Source: Hufsiella arboris (GTDB taxonomy: Bacteria > Bacteroidota > Bacteroidia > Sphingobacteriales > Sphingobacteriaceae). Taken from it: DNA of 64,000 bases. Under the pieces are notes generated by a model. That model did no database searches, was not told where the DNA came from, and saw nothing but the letters and a program-made list of their open reading frames with translations. Within the stretch, counting starts at the first letter, position 1. Each line of letters begins with the position of its first letter. Of this stretch, positions 17,665 through 26,625 are shown in pieces. Where the stretch lies: positions 124,001-188,000 of the forward strand of contig NZ_WVHT01000004.1 of assembly GCF_009834875.1 (NCBI RefSeq), written 5' to 3'. Position numbers and translations under genes: made by a program.

Positions 17665-20022
17665 ATGACTTTTAAAAAATTTATTTTTAACGCATTTTTA
17701 CTTTTCTATTTTCTTCCCGCATCCACGCAAACACTATCCAGTATTAGTGGAAGTATTACTAACGGCGTAACTCCAGTTTCAGGAGTAAGCATACATTTAT
17801 TGAACACGTCAATCCTTACAACTACTGATCAAAACGGTATTTTCACAATACACGATGTTCCTTACGGACGATATATTATTAGCTTTAATTCATCCGGCTA
17901 TGCTGTTGCGCAGCAAGAAATTTTATTAAGCAAACCGTCCGAGACCATTCAAATTACATTAACAAGCAGCGCTAAGCAATTGGATGAAGTTGTAGTAACC
18001 GCTCAAAAACATGACGAGACTGCAAAGAAATTACCCTTGAGTTTGTCTACACTAACGAGCAAGCAGATTGAAGAATACAAATTGTGGAACGCCAGGGATT
18101 TAACTGCAATCGTTCCTAACTTATACTCTTCTAATCCTGGTGACAACAGGAATGTTACTTCATTAAGAGGTATTGCAACAACATCCTACGACCCTTCCGT
18201 TGCGACTTACATTGATGGGGTAAATCAATTTAGTCTTGACACATATATCGCACAATTGCAGGATATAGAACAAATCGAAGTCCTGCGCGGCCCGCAAGGA
18301 ACGTTATATGGCAGAAATGCCATGGGTGGCGTAATTAATATCACCACGAAACAACCGACTAATCATACACAAGGATTTGCCGAGATTAATTTTGGCAACT
18401 TTGGCCTGCAGCGTTATAATATTGGCTTTCGCACCCCGCTTATACAGAACAAGTTATTCTTCGGAGTATCGGGGATGTATTCCTCATCTAATGGTTTTTA
18501 CACAAACGAATTTAATAATACCAATTTTGACGACCAGCACACTTTTTTAGGTAATTATTTTTTGAAATACCAGGTTGATAATAAATGGGCTGTTATTCTT
18601 AATCTAAAAAATGCTACAAATAAAAATGGCGGAGCGTTTCCGTTAGCTGCCGACAAGGAATCTGCTTTTGAAAACCCTTTTACAGTTAATCAAAATGCGA
18701 CCACCGACATGGTTGACAATCAGTTAAATTCCTCTTTATCAGTTAACTACAACGGATCTAATTTCAATTTTACATCTCAGAGCACTTATCAAACAGACTA
18801 CCGTTATTATAAACAACCAATAGATGGTGACTTTTCGCCAATAGATGGCGTTTCAATCGTTAACAATTATGGCAAAGACTGGAATAAAGTAAAGGTAGGC
18901 ACGCAAGAATTTAGATTCTCCTCTCCGGCAGCAATTTCGTCCCCGTTTAAATGGATTGCAGGAGTTTATGGATTTTACCAGGACAATCCGGTTAAACAGG
19001 GTACACATTTTGGCGAAGACGCAGAATTAGTTGGTGCTCCGTTCCCGAACTTTACCTCCATTAACATTAATCAGCAAAAAAAATATGGATTTGCGCTTTT
19101 CGGGCAGGGAACCTATTCTATTTCAACTAAGCTTGACTTTACTCTTGGCTTAAGATATGATTACGAGCACGATAAACAAGCAGTTGAAGGACAGTTCCAG
19201 CCAGACGGCGAAGACGTAATAATTACTCAGCCTGATACTTCTTCAAAAGCCCATTTCGACGCGTTTTCTCCGAAGCTTAGTTTGTTGTATAAGCTGGATC
19301 CCTCGAATAACATTTATGCTGTCTATAGCAAAGGTTTTCGTGCTGGCGGCATAAGTCAGCTTTCATCAGATCCGTCACAGCCGCCTCTATTTTCTTATAA
19401 TCCGGAGTCAAGCAACAACTACGAACTTGGTTTTAAAAGCACATTGTTCAATAAACGTGCTGACTTTAATATCAGTCTATTTTATACAGCGGTCAATAAT
19501 GCGCAAGTTCCAACACTGGTGCTGCCAGATGCAATTACGATTACCCGCAACGCCGGTAAACTTGAAAGCAAAGGGCTGGAATTTGAGGCACTACTCAAGC
19601 CCGTCAACGGTCTAGAAATAGATTATAGCTTTGGCTACACTGATGCTGAATATACTAAACTGGATGTTCCCTCGGATGGATCCGCGATTGATTTAAGCGG
19701 AAACAAGCAAATATTTACACCGGATATTACCTCACTATTAGCTGTTCAGTACGGTTATAAGTTCAAAAACAATATTCAGGCAGTTATTCGTGGCGAATGG
19801 AAATACCTGGGCAAACAATATTTTAATTTGGCGAATACCATCGAACAGAATCCTTACGATATTTTTAATGCACGTATAGGTATGTCTTACAACGACTATG
19901 GCATTTTCTTCTGGGGTTCCAATCTTTTTGATAAAACTTACATCGACTACGCTTATGATTTTGGCGCTGTGCACCTCGGCAATCCTAAAACTTACGGCCT
20001 AACATTTTCAAAGCGGTTTTAA
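17665..20022 (+). CDS. TonB-dependent outer-membrane receptor with carboxypeptidase-like N-terminal domain (not SusC type)
   Basis: Outer-membrane active transporter. The start at 17665 gives a clean signal peptide (MTFKKFIFNAFLLFYFLPASTQ); the longer frame from 17596 would place a Cys-rich stretch before it. After a carboxypeptidase-regulatory-like domain (SISGSITNGVTPVSGVSIH, mature residues about 1-80) comes a plug with VVVTAQK, LRGIATTSYDPSVATYIDGV and VLRGPQGTLYGRNAMGGVINI, then a barrel ending in KTYGLTFSKRF. At about 785 residues and without a SusD neighbour it resembles siderophore or small-ligand receptors rather than SusC. It lies between two paralogous HTH genes, and the next gene is a small lipoprotein. 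Ligand unknown. Confidence 0.92.
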   Translation: MTFKKFIFNAFLLFYFLPASTQTLSSISGSITNGVTPVSGVSIHLLNTSILTTTDQNGIFTIHDVPYGRYIISFNSSGYAVAQQEILLSKPSETIQITLTSSAKQLDEVVVTAQKHDETAKKLPLSLSTLTSKQIEEYKLWNARDLTAIVPNLYSSNPGDNRNVTSLRGIATTSYDPSVATYIDGVNQFSLDTYIAQLQDIEQIEVLRGPQGTLYGRNAMGGVINITTKQPTNHTQGFAEINFGNFGLQRYNIGFRTPLIQNKLFFGVSGMYSSSNGFYTNEFNNTNFDDQHTFLGNYFLKYQVDNKWAVILNLKNATNKNGGAFPLAADKESAFENPFTVNQNATTDMVDNQLNSSLSVNYNGSNFNFTSQSTYQTDYRYYKQPIDGDFSPIDGVSIVNNYGKDWNKVKVGTQEFRFSSPAAISSPFKWIAGVYGFYQDNPVKQGTHFGEDAELVGAPFPNFTSININQQKKYGFALFGQGTYSISTKLDFTLGLRYDYEHDKQAVEGQFQPDGEDVIITQPDTSSKAHFDAFSPKLSLLYKLDPSNNIYAVYSKGFRAGGISQLSSDPSQPPLFSYNPESSNNYELGFKSTLFNKRADFNISLFYTAVNNAQVPTLVLPDAITITRNAGKLESKGLEFEALLKPVNGLEIDYSFGYTDAEYTKLDVPSDGSAIDLSGNKQIFTPDITSLLAVQYGYKFKNNIQAVIRGEWKYLGKQYFNLANTIEQNPYDIFNARIGMSYNDYGIFFWGSNLFDKTYIDYAYDFGAVHLGNPKTYGLTFSKRF

Positions 20023-20141
20023 GCAATGCTTCATGGGAAAATTGCGTGAAAAAGTTTTTACGTTTTTTCCCAAACTGATATACAAGCTCAGGAAAAATGC
20101 TTTGAGAAACCTGATGATTGGTATTTTTAAGTTATCTATTA

Positions 20142-20579
20142 ATGAAAACACACAAAGCCAATCAGATTATGGAAGAACTAAGATTAAAAAGAAAATCAAC
20201 GTCAAAAAAAGCCTTTATAAAGGTTTCATCAGTCATTTTATTGATTTCGATGATTGCAACACTTGGATGTAAAAAAGGAAAAAAGGAGGATGAAGACATC
20301 TATTACGGCTACGGAAAATTAACGGTGGAATGTGAGAAAAAATGTCATGTAGAATATGGAGAAGGCGACAAAACAAATAATTATGATGTTGAAGCGACTA
20401 AGGCTACCTACTATTTTAGATACCATTTAAATTACAATCTGAACATTAGTATAACACCTTCAGATACAACTCAAACAATGACGCTGAACGTTTTCAATAG
20501 GGAAACGAAACAAATTTTTAACAATACTACAAGGAAAAAGAAAGACGAGACCTGGAATTCAACTATCCTTGTACCCTAA
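20142..20579 (+). CDS. Small lipoprotein of unknown function
   Basis: A 145-residue product (start 20142; Met at 20169 is also possible) with a basic N-terminus (LRLKRKSTSKKAF), a hydrophobic stretch VSSVILLISMIATL and lipobox LGC, then a Lys-rich linker. The remaining ~90 residues alternate like a small beta-sandwich (YGKLTVECEKKCHVEYGEG... ending STILVP) and contain two extra Cys. I do not recognise a family. It follows the TonB-dependent receptor by about 120 bp in the same direction and ends before a strong bidirectional terminator, so it is probably that receptor's partner. Confidence 0.7.
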   Translation: MKTHKANQIMEELRLKRKSTSKKAFIKVSSVILLISMIATLGCKKGKKEDEDIYYGYGKLTVECEKKCHVEYGEGDKTNNYDVEATKATYYFRYHLNYNLNISITPSDTTQTMTLNVFNRETKQIFNNTTRKKKDETWNSTILVP

Positions 20580-20650
20580 TAAGCAACGGGGGAGTTAACT
20601 AAAATTTATCAGTGTACTGAGAAACTGCTTTTACATATTATTGGAAGATA

Positions 20651-20690
20651 AAAAGAATGCCGATTAAATTATTAATCGGCATTCTTTTTT
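20651..20690. terminator. Strong bidirectional terminator
   Basis: A perfect 17-bp stem (AAAAGAATGCCGATTAA and its complement) with a 4-nt loop has A/T runs on both sides. It separates the plus-strand lipoprotein gene from the convergent minus-strand HTH gene. Confidence 0.92.
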
Positions 20691-20700
20691 GATGTTTGAT

Positions 20701-21066
20701 TTACAAGTCTTGACCAATTCTGGCAGAAAGCAAAGAGTTATATTTCTCTAAAAGTGCTATGTATTTGTCTTTCCATGTAATTTGATTTGAAGATTCATAG
20801 ACAGATTGATCATTATTATTACTCGGCGCATTCGGCTTAGGAGTAACAGTAAAGTCTTCTTTTGTAAAAAGCTCAGGAAATTCCGCGGAAAAATCATGAT
20901 GGATTATGCAGCCAATGCGGTAAATAATTTCCGGCTTAAGATATTTTTGATTAAACCAATTATATACAGACCTCCGGTTTATGTATGTTAAACGAGCAAG
21001 TTCACTAATACAATAACCTTTTTTCCGTATAACTAACTCAACTATTTGGCCATAGTGTTTGTCCAT
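20701..21066 (-). CDS. Small HTH DNA-binding protein, paralogue B
   Basis: A 121-residue paralogue of the protein at 17110-17472, in inverted orientation. It shares MDKHYGQIVE at the start, RRSVYNWFNQKYLKPEIIYRIGC in the middle and WKDKYIALLEKYNSLL near the end; the central linker differs (here rich in Pro, Asn and Ser). The start at 21066 is set by this conservation. A 20-bp inverted repeat (AATTAGT-N6-ACTAATT) lies 25-44 bp upstream and is a candidate autoregulatory site. It is followed upstream by the UpxY-like antiterminator in the same direction, so both may be one transcript controlling the EPS locus. Function as regulator is inferred. Confidence 0.8.
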   Translation of the reverse strand: MDKHYGQIVELVIRKKGYCISELARLTYINRRSVYNWFNQKYLKPEIIYRIGCIIHHDFSAEFPELFTKEDFTVTPKPNAPSNNNDQSVYESSNQITWKDKYIALLEKYNSLLSARIGQDL

Positions 21067-21090
21067 AACATTGAAATTTAAGTTAACAGC

Positions 21091-21110
21091 AATTAGTATT
21101 GACACTAATT
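21091..21110. promoter_or_regulatory. Inverted repeat between UpxY-like and HTH genes (candidate operator)
   Basis: AATTAGT at 21091-21097 and ACTAATT at 21104-21110 form a 7-bp inverted repeat with 6-bp spacing immediately upstream of the HTH gene. A looser AT-rich dyad (TAATTA-TATTG-TAATTA) occurs about 75 bp before the first HTH gene. Confidence 0.4.
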
Positions 21111-21175
21111 AGCTATGATTTACGGTTGCCATTCTCTGATTAACCTTCGTAATAAAGGCTAATTGAATATAGCTG

Positions 21176-21700
21176 TTAAAAAACGCGTTGTTGTTCGGCT
21201 GGATAAAGTTTACGAGGGTTAATTTTTACCGTTAAAGCGCAATTGATATTTTCTATTACCATAACAACAGACTTGCCCTGGACCTGGTAAACCTCACCCT
21301 TATAATCTAAAAAAGGTCCGTTGGCAACCTTGACACTGTCTCCGACATTAATACTGCTTAACGATACAGTTTCAACGTCGGAGTATTCTTTAACAATGCT
21401 TCGTATACGTTCTATTTCTGTATCATTAATTGTAGCGGGTTTGCCGCAATGAGATATAAAGTTAACCACACCAGAGGTCTGCATTACTTTCGAGTGTTCG
21501 AAAGGATTTAGCTTTACAAAAAGATATGAGTTAAATAAAGGTATCTCTACCACCTTATTCCTATCTACCCATTGCCTGTTTGATTTAACCAATGGGCAAA
21601 AAGAATTTATATTCTGATCCTTAAGAAGCTTGTCAACCTTTTTTTCCCACCGCGCTCGTGTATAAAGGACCATCCAATTTTTATTCAAAGTTTCTTTCAT
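21176..21700 (-). CDS. UpxY-like NusG-family transcription antiterminator
   Basis: Specialised NusG paralogue that lets RNA polymerase read through long polysaccharide operons. The 174-residue protein has an N-terminal NGN domain (about 8-110: WMVLYTRARWEKKVDKLL, then FNSYLFVKL) and a C-terminal KOW domain (about 118-170: VGDSVKVANGPFLDYKGEV). This length and the early WYVLYT-type motif match UpxY proteins of Bacteroides capsule loci. Unlike those, it is not the first gene of the operon but is divergently transcribed from it, 433 bp away. No UpxZ-like inhibitor gene is seen nearby. Action on the 22134-48896 transcript is inferred. Confidence 0.88.
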   Translation of the reverse strand: MKETLNKNWMVLYTRARWEKKVDKLLKDQNINSFCPLVKSNRQWVDRNKVVEIPLFNSYLFVKLNPFEHSKVMQTSGVVNFISHCGKPATINDTEIERIRSIVKEYSDVETVSLSSINVGDSVKVANGPFLDYKGEVYQVQGKSVVMVIENINCALTVKINPRKLYPAEQQRVF

Positions 21701-22133
21701 GATAAATGTTTATGTAGAATTTAATTAATCTGATAGCAAAGCGATGTTATATCAAAATTTAATTCGTCATTCTAAAAATAAATCAAAAGCGTAAATGAAT
21801 TTGCTACCTGAGAAGGGTTGTATAGTAATATGTGAAAAACCGCGAAAAAGAAATTACAGCTTTTATTTTTATATCGAGAACGCTTATTACAATCGCATCG
21901 TGATCCTGATTATATTTAATAAAAGACAACAAATAAGTGGTTTTTTTACTAAATTCTCAGGTTTACACATTTAACTTCACAAGTTTTTTAATTAACTGCT
22001 TATTTGATTGATAAATAGTAATATTGTGTTAATAACGATTAGCTCTCTGTCCTTTCCGTCGAGTCTCTCACTATGTAAGTGAGATAGCGCTAGTTTTACA
22101 CTTCAAGCTCGGTTATCCACTTTTTTAGTACTT
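21701..22133. promoter_or_regulatory. Divergent control region between the antiterminator and the EPS locus
   Basis: A 433-bp AT-rich region without genes. Its right end carries a hairpin TCTCACT-ATGTA-AGTGAGA at 22066-22084, 50 bp before the first surface-protein gene, in the place where a UpxY-recruiting leader element would be expected. No consensus TAnnTTTG promoter is certain (TAATATTG at about 22018-22025 is one base off). Confidence 0.45.
22066..22084 (+). other. Hairpin in the leader of the EPS locus
   Basis: TCTCACT-ATGTA-AGTGAGA forms a 7-bp stem with a 5-nt loop and no T run after it, so it is not a terminator. It sits 50 bp upstream of the first surface-protein gene and may be a pause or antiterminator-loading site. 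Confidence 0.4.
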
Positions 22134-25100
22134 GTGATGATGATTAAGTGCTTCTTATTTCAACTATTTTTTATCTGTTGTTTTTGTTGCAATGCCAACG
22201 CTTATACAGAAAGCAGCTGTAGTAATTATACCAGGAGTGACTCATGTATTCCAATAAGCCCACTACCTTGTGCCTTAATTAAAAAAAGCATTCCGTTTAG
22301 TTTGAGTTATAATACATCTGTAACAAACTCAGTAAATGACAAGAACGGAGTCGGAACCGGGTTTACAACTATAAATAGTTCGTCCGCGAGCCGTATGCCT
22401 GTCGACGGATCACCTTCGATTCCTTCATTACCCGGCTATGAACCATCAAGAATAACAATAGCGGGAGGACGTCTGCAAATTTTGGCAGCGAAAGGCATTG
22501 ACTATCTGCAAAACAATAATCAAATCAATACACTTGGCGTTCAAATAAACGCCGCAGGCAAATTACAGCTGGAAGTAGATATAATTAATCCTTACAATGG
22601 TACTCAATCTCAGCAAGCTGGATTGTGGTACGGATTAAGCGATAAGACATTTATAAAACTTGATATATACGGCAATAAAGTAGAATTACGTAAAGAGTTC
22701 AATGACGTTTCGAGCGTTGTCGCTACAAACAACCCTGATCAACGGGTGACACAAGCCATCACCGGCTTAAATACCAAGACTGTCAGGCTGCGAATGGTTA
22801 TAGATTCTGTAGCTCAAACCGCGGAGGGTTTTTACTCTACAGATGGTGGAGTATCTTATAAAAGTAGTGGCGCCAGCGGTTATAGCTCTTCCAAAATAAA
22901 CATAGCATCCATGGGACTAACTTCAGGTTTAGTTTATGCCGGAATTTATTCTTCTTATCGTAGTGGAACGTCTGCTGTCAGTTACACTTTCGACAACTTC
23001 AGTATTGTCAATACACTTCAAAAGTCGTTATCTTTTTCACGTAATGTTTTAAATTTTACAGTATTAAAAGGAACTACCGTTATACCGCAGGCAGTCAAGC
23101 TAACAAGCAGTCCCTCAACATCAACGTATGTACTTACTAAATCGGAAGCCAGCTGGCTTGAGTTACCACAAATCGCCGCTGACAGCCTTAGATTTAATTC
23201 TCTTAATGTTAATTCAGACATAGCCGTCGGCACCTATCAGGCTTTGATAACATGCACCGCGAATGGCTATCCACCGGCAACGTTACTAATTAACTTAAAT
23301 GTTATAGAAAAAAAAGAGGGTACGAATTTTAAAGTAAATTTTCAGGATGCTCAAACCGTTCCGCCGTTTGGCTACTATAGAGATTATGGACAATCGTTTG
23401 GCTCTAGAAATGGACTATATCAGGGTTCGAATCAGCAATATGGTTGGAAAAAAAGATCAGATGGAAGCTTGATAAATATTACCGGAAATGGCAGAAATCG
23501 TAACACACCAGAAGATCTTCTATTAGCCACTCTTATACATATGCAGGCCAATAATATTGCAGGATCTTTCACCGGCAGCAAAATAGAAAGTTATTGGGAA
23601 GCCAAAGTAATGAACGGTACGTATGATGTAAGCGTTTCGGTCGGCGACGGCACAGTTAATACGGCACCAGAAAGTCATACCATTAATGTGGAAGGACAAA
23701 ACGTTATTTCGGCCTTTGTTCCAAGCGGAAAACAAGGCACAATAAGTCGCTTTAAGTCTGCAACGATACGAATAAACGTCACAGATGAATTGTTGACAAT
23801 CAACGCTGACGGTGGGAAAAACACAAAAATTAACTACGCAGAAATCCAGCCTGTATCACTAGCTCCATATCTTTATTGGTCATCTGCCAATCAAAATATT
23901 TTAATAAAAAAGGGTACTACCGAAAGCAAATCTTTTACACTGACTTTGGGCAACTCTACCAATGCTACAAAAACATATTCTATAGCCGCTACATATGGTG
24001 CTGGCGCTACCGGTTGGCTAAGCTTTAGTGCTTCACAAACCGGTGTTCAGCCAACGATCACTTTCAATTATTCAACAGCAAAAAACTTAGCCGTCGGAAC
24101 ATACTACGCAACGTTAAAAGCGACATCCAGTCAATATACAAGTGCAGAGGCAACAATTCAGTTGAGTGTTATCGATAGCTTAAAACCCTATGTAATTTCT
24201 TCTTCTCCCCCAAATGGCGCAATGAAAGTGGATGTAAACACTGTTAGCATTGCAGCAAATAATCTTCACGTGCCTGTGGTAGCTGGTTTTCAAGGCGGGG
24301 TGGATAACAGTACGATTACCAATACAACAGTAAAACTTTTCAAATTAGTTGATACAACGGCTACACCAGTGACAGGAACAGTGCAGGGTACCGGAGGTGG
24401 CGACGCTGTTAGCTTTTCTCCCTCAACAAGCTTGCTGCCAAGTACAAAATACAAATTTGTGGTAACATCGGGTGTGAAATCCTATTCAGGTCTAGAATTT
24501 TCGCCCTACGAGGCAACTTTTATAACAGATGTAGCGAAAATTGACTCAAGTGCCTTTTTATATGCGCAGTTCACCAAAATACCCATTCCTGGCACACAAA
24601 ATATCAAATATACTTCATTAGCTATCGGGCCGGACAGCATGTTCTATGCTTTGCGCCTGGACGGAGCTATTGAAAGATACACAATCAATCATAGCGATGG
24701 ATCATTATCAAATAAAACAACCATAAATACTTTAATCGACAAATATGGCGAGCGATCTGCGATCGGCTTAACTTTCGACCCGGCATCAACAGCCTTAGCT
24801 CCAATCGCCTGGGTTTCACATTGTTCGGCCGGGTTAACAACCGCACCCGCTTTTGATGGAAATATTTCGAAGTTAGATGGGCCTGATTTATCAAATGAGC
24901 AATTGATGATAACAAAACTGCCCAGATCTACCAGAGATCACATGGTAAACGGCTTAGCATTCGGACCAGACAGCGCTTTGTACATCTGCCAGGGTAGTAA
25001 TAGCTCGGCCGGATCATTCGACAACGACTGGCAACGTAATGAATCTCTCCTGTCGGGCTGTGTACTGCGTTTAAATATTCAAAAACTAAGCACATTTACT

Positions 25101-26579
25101 TTACCGTTAAATGTTCAAACAACCTCAAATCAAAATCTAATAAACGCAGCTCCTGATTCAACAACGGTAATGAGCGATGGAACCTATAATCCATACGCAA
25201 ACGGCTCGCCGTTGACCATTTTCGCTTCGGGTGTACGTAATGCTTTCGACCTTGTTTGGCATTCCAATGGTCAGTTGTATTTACCTACCAACGGATCCGG
25301 AGGAGGTGGTAATTCACCAGGTTCCATAACTGGCACAAGAAGACCAGATGGTTCTTTTTATAATGGGCCAGCTATTCCTGCAACAACGGGAGTAAAAGTT
25401 CAGGACGACTGGCTTTTCAGGGTGAATCCAGCTATGCCGATCGGTTATTTTGGCCATCCGAATCCGCTAAGGGGTGAATATGTGATAAATCGTGGTTACA
25501 TCGATAATCCGCTTTACTCTCCGGCAATTTCAGCTGATGTAAATTACCGACCGTCATATGATTTTGGTTTGAACCATTCTCCGGACGGAGCTATAGAATA
25601 TAAAAGCGGAGCGTTTAACAATGCCTTGAAAAACAAGCTGTTAGTTTGCCGTTTCAGCGGCGGAAGCGATATCGTCGTAATGGAGCCAGGTTCATTGGTA
25701 AAAACAACTTATTCCGGCAATGACGACCATATTTATGACATTGTAAAAGTTACAACAGGATCTTCGAACAGTGGCTTGGTTGGCATGTCCAGCTTTGCAA
25801 ATCCGCTTGATCTCGTCGAAGACGTTGTAACCGGAAATCTCTATGTAAGTGAATTTAACTGGAATGACAACTCCAATCTAACCGCCCAAATCACTTTATT
25901 AAAGGTCCAGTCACAGCCAACTCCTCCTCCAACTTTATTCGCCTTAAGTGCTGCTCCGGAGCTTTCGGAAAATACGTACACAAATCAAAAATATATCGTC
26001 ACACTAAGTAATAAAGGTGACAAAGCGCTTAGAGTAAAGGATATCAAATTATCCGGTGATGATGCCTCTCAATTTAAAATTCTGAACATTCCACTACCGT
26101 CGAATTCAGAACCACTTTTACTTTCAAAAAACAGCTCTCTTACATTTAAAGTATCGTTACCGCCGTCTGCTCTAAAAGCTTTGTCGGCTAAACTAAAAGT
26201 TACCAGCGTTGACGATACTGTTAAAGAGGTCCAGATAGATAAGATACCAGACTTAGATTCAATTCAAACTATTAATAAAGCGATTACTAATGCCAATAAT
26301 TTCAAGATGGAGGAGCGCAGTTTAACAATTTACCCAAATCCCAATTACGGGAGCCCTGTTAACGTGAGATTAAGGAACTTTAACAAGCAGGAACCTGTAA
26401 CAATCTATCTGTATGATATGATGGGCTACGTATTGAAATCGATCAAGGCTGTTACTGACCTCAATGGGGAATTTCATACACAAATTTCAGTCGAGAATAT
26501 GCATAAAAGCAATTTTTACATTGTAAGAGCATTATTTTCAACAGGTTCAAGATTTGCTAAGCTTATCATGACCAAATAA
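22134..26579 (+). CDS. Giant T9SS-secreted protein: LamG-like, malectin-like, Ig-like and PQQ sugar-dehydrogenase-like domains
   Basis: A 1481-residue surface or secreted protein. A Cys-rich signal peptide covers residues 1-24. Domains in order: LamG/concanavalin-like sandwich (about 60-292, IDYLQNNNQ, YTFDNFSI), BACON-like Ig domain (300-392), malectin-like carbohydrate-binding domain (398-575), second BACON-like domain (590-680), bacterial Ig domain (685-798), glucose/sorbosone dehydrogenase-like propeller (810-1258), another Ig-type domain (1265-1370) and a T9SS sorting domain (1398-1481, LTIYPNP ... FAKLIMTK). In the propeller, RDHMVNGLAFGPD puts His936 where PQQ glucose dehydrogenases have the catalytic base, and SGVRNAFDLVW puts Arg1035 at the cofactor-binding position. 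It is the first gene of the EPS region. Domains are clear; enzymatic activity is inferred. Confidence 0.88.
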   Translation: MMMIKCFLFQLFFICCFCCNANAYTESSCSNYTRSDSCIPISPLPCALIKKSIPFSLSYNTSVTNSVNDKNGVGTGFTTINSSSASRMPVDGSPSIPSLPGYEPSRITIAGGRLQILAAKGIDYLQNNNQINTLGVQINAAGKLQLEVDIINPYNGTQSQQAGLWYGLSDKTFIKLDIYGNKVELRKEFNDVSSVVATNNPDQRVTQAITGLNTKTVRLRMVIDSVAQTAEGFYSTDGGVSYKSSGASGYSSSKINIASMGLTSGLVYAGIYSSYRSGTSAVSYTFDNFSIVNTLQKSLSFSRNVLNFTVLKGTTVIPQAVKLTSSPSTSTYVLTKSEASWLELPQIAADSLRFNSLNVNSDIAVGTYQALITCTANGYPPATLLINLNVIEKKEGTNFKVNFQDAQTVPPFGYYRDYGQSFGSRNGLYQGSNQQYGWKKRSDGSLINITGNGRNRNTPEDLLLATLIHMQANNIAGSFTGSKIESYWEAKVMNGTYDVSVSVGDGTVNTAPESHTINVEGQNVISAFVPSGKQGTISRFKSATIRINVTDELLTINADGGKNTKINYAEIQPVSLAPYLYWSSANQNILIKKGTTESKSFTLTLGNSTNATKTYSIAATYGAGATGWLSFSASQTGVQPTITFNYSTAKNLAVGTYYATLKATSSQYTSAEATIQLSVIDSLKPYVISSSPPNGAMKVDVNTVSIAANNLHVPVVAGFQGGVDNSTITNTTVKLFKLVDTTATPVTGTVQGTGGGDAVSFSPSTSLLPSTKYKFVVTSGVKSYSGLEFSPYEATFITDVAKIDSSAFLYAQFTKIPIPGTQNIKYTSLAIGPDSMFYALRLDGAIERYTINHSDGSLSNKTTINTLIDKYGERSAIGLTFDPASTALAPIAWVSHCSAGLTTAPAFDGNISKLDGPDLSNEQLMITKLPRSTRDHMVNGLAFGPDSALYICQGSNSSAGSFDNDWQRNESLLSGCVLRLNIQKLSTFTLPLNVQTTSNQNLINAAPDSTTVMSDGTYNPYANGSPLTIFASGVRNAFDLVWHSNGQLYLPTNGSGGGGNSPGSITGTRRPDGSFYNGPAIPATTGVKVQDDWLFRVNPAMPIGYFGHPNPLRGEYVINRGYIDNPLYSPAISADVNYRPSYDFGLNHSPDGAIEYKSGAFNNALKNKLLVCRFSGGSDIVVMEPGSLVKTTYSGNDDHIYDIVKVTTGSSNSGLVGMSSFANPLDLVEDVVTGNLYVSEFNWNDNSNLTAQITLLKVQSQPTPPPTLFALSAAPELSENTYTNQKYIVTLSNKGDKALRVKDIKLSGDDASQFKILNIPLPSNSEPLLLSKNSSLTFKVSLPPSALKALSAKLKVTSVDDTVKEVQIDKIPDLDSIQTINKAITNANNFKMEERSLTIYPNPNYGSPVNVRLRNFNKQEPVTIYLYDMMGYVLKSIKAVTDLNGEFHTQISVENMHKSNFYIVRALFSTGSRFAKLIMTK

Positions 26580-26625
26580 TCTATATCTGTAACTAGTACA
26601 GATCTTATTTAAATTACCTTGAATA

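Noticed and set aside
20033-20272. 79-codon frame overlapping the small lipoprotein
   Set aside because: Lacks the signal peptide and lipobox seen in the overlapping frame, and composition is Lys/Ile-rich in the manner of AT-rich noncoding DNA.
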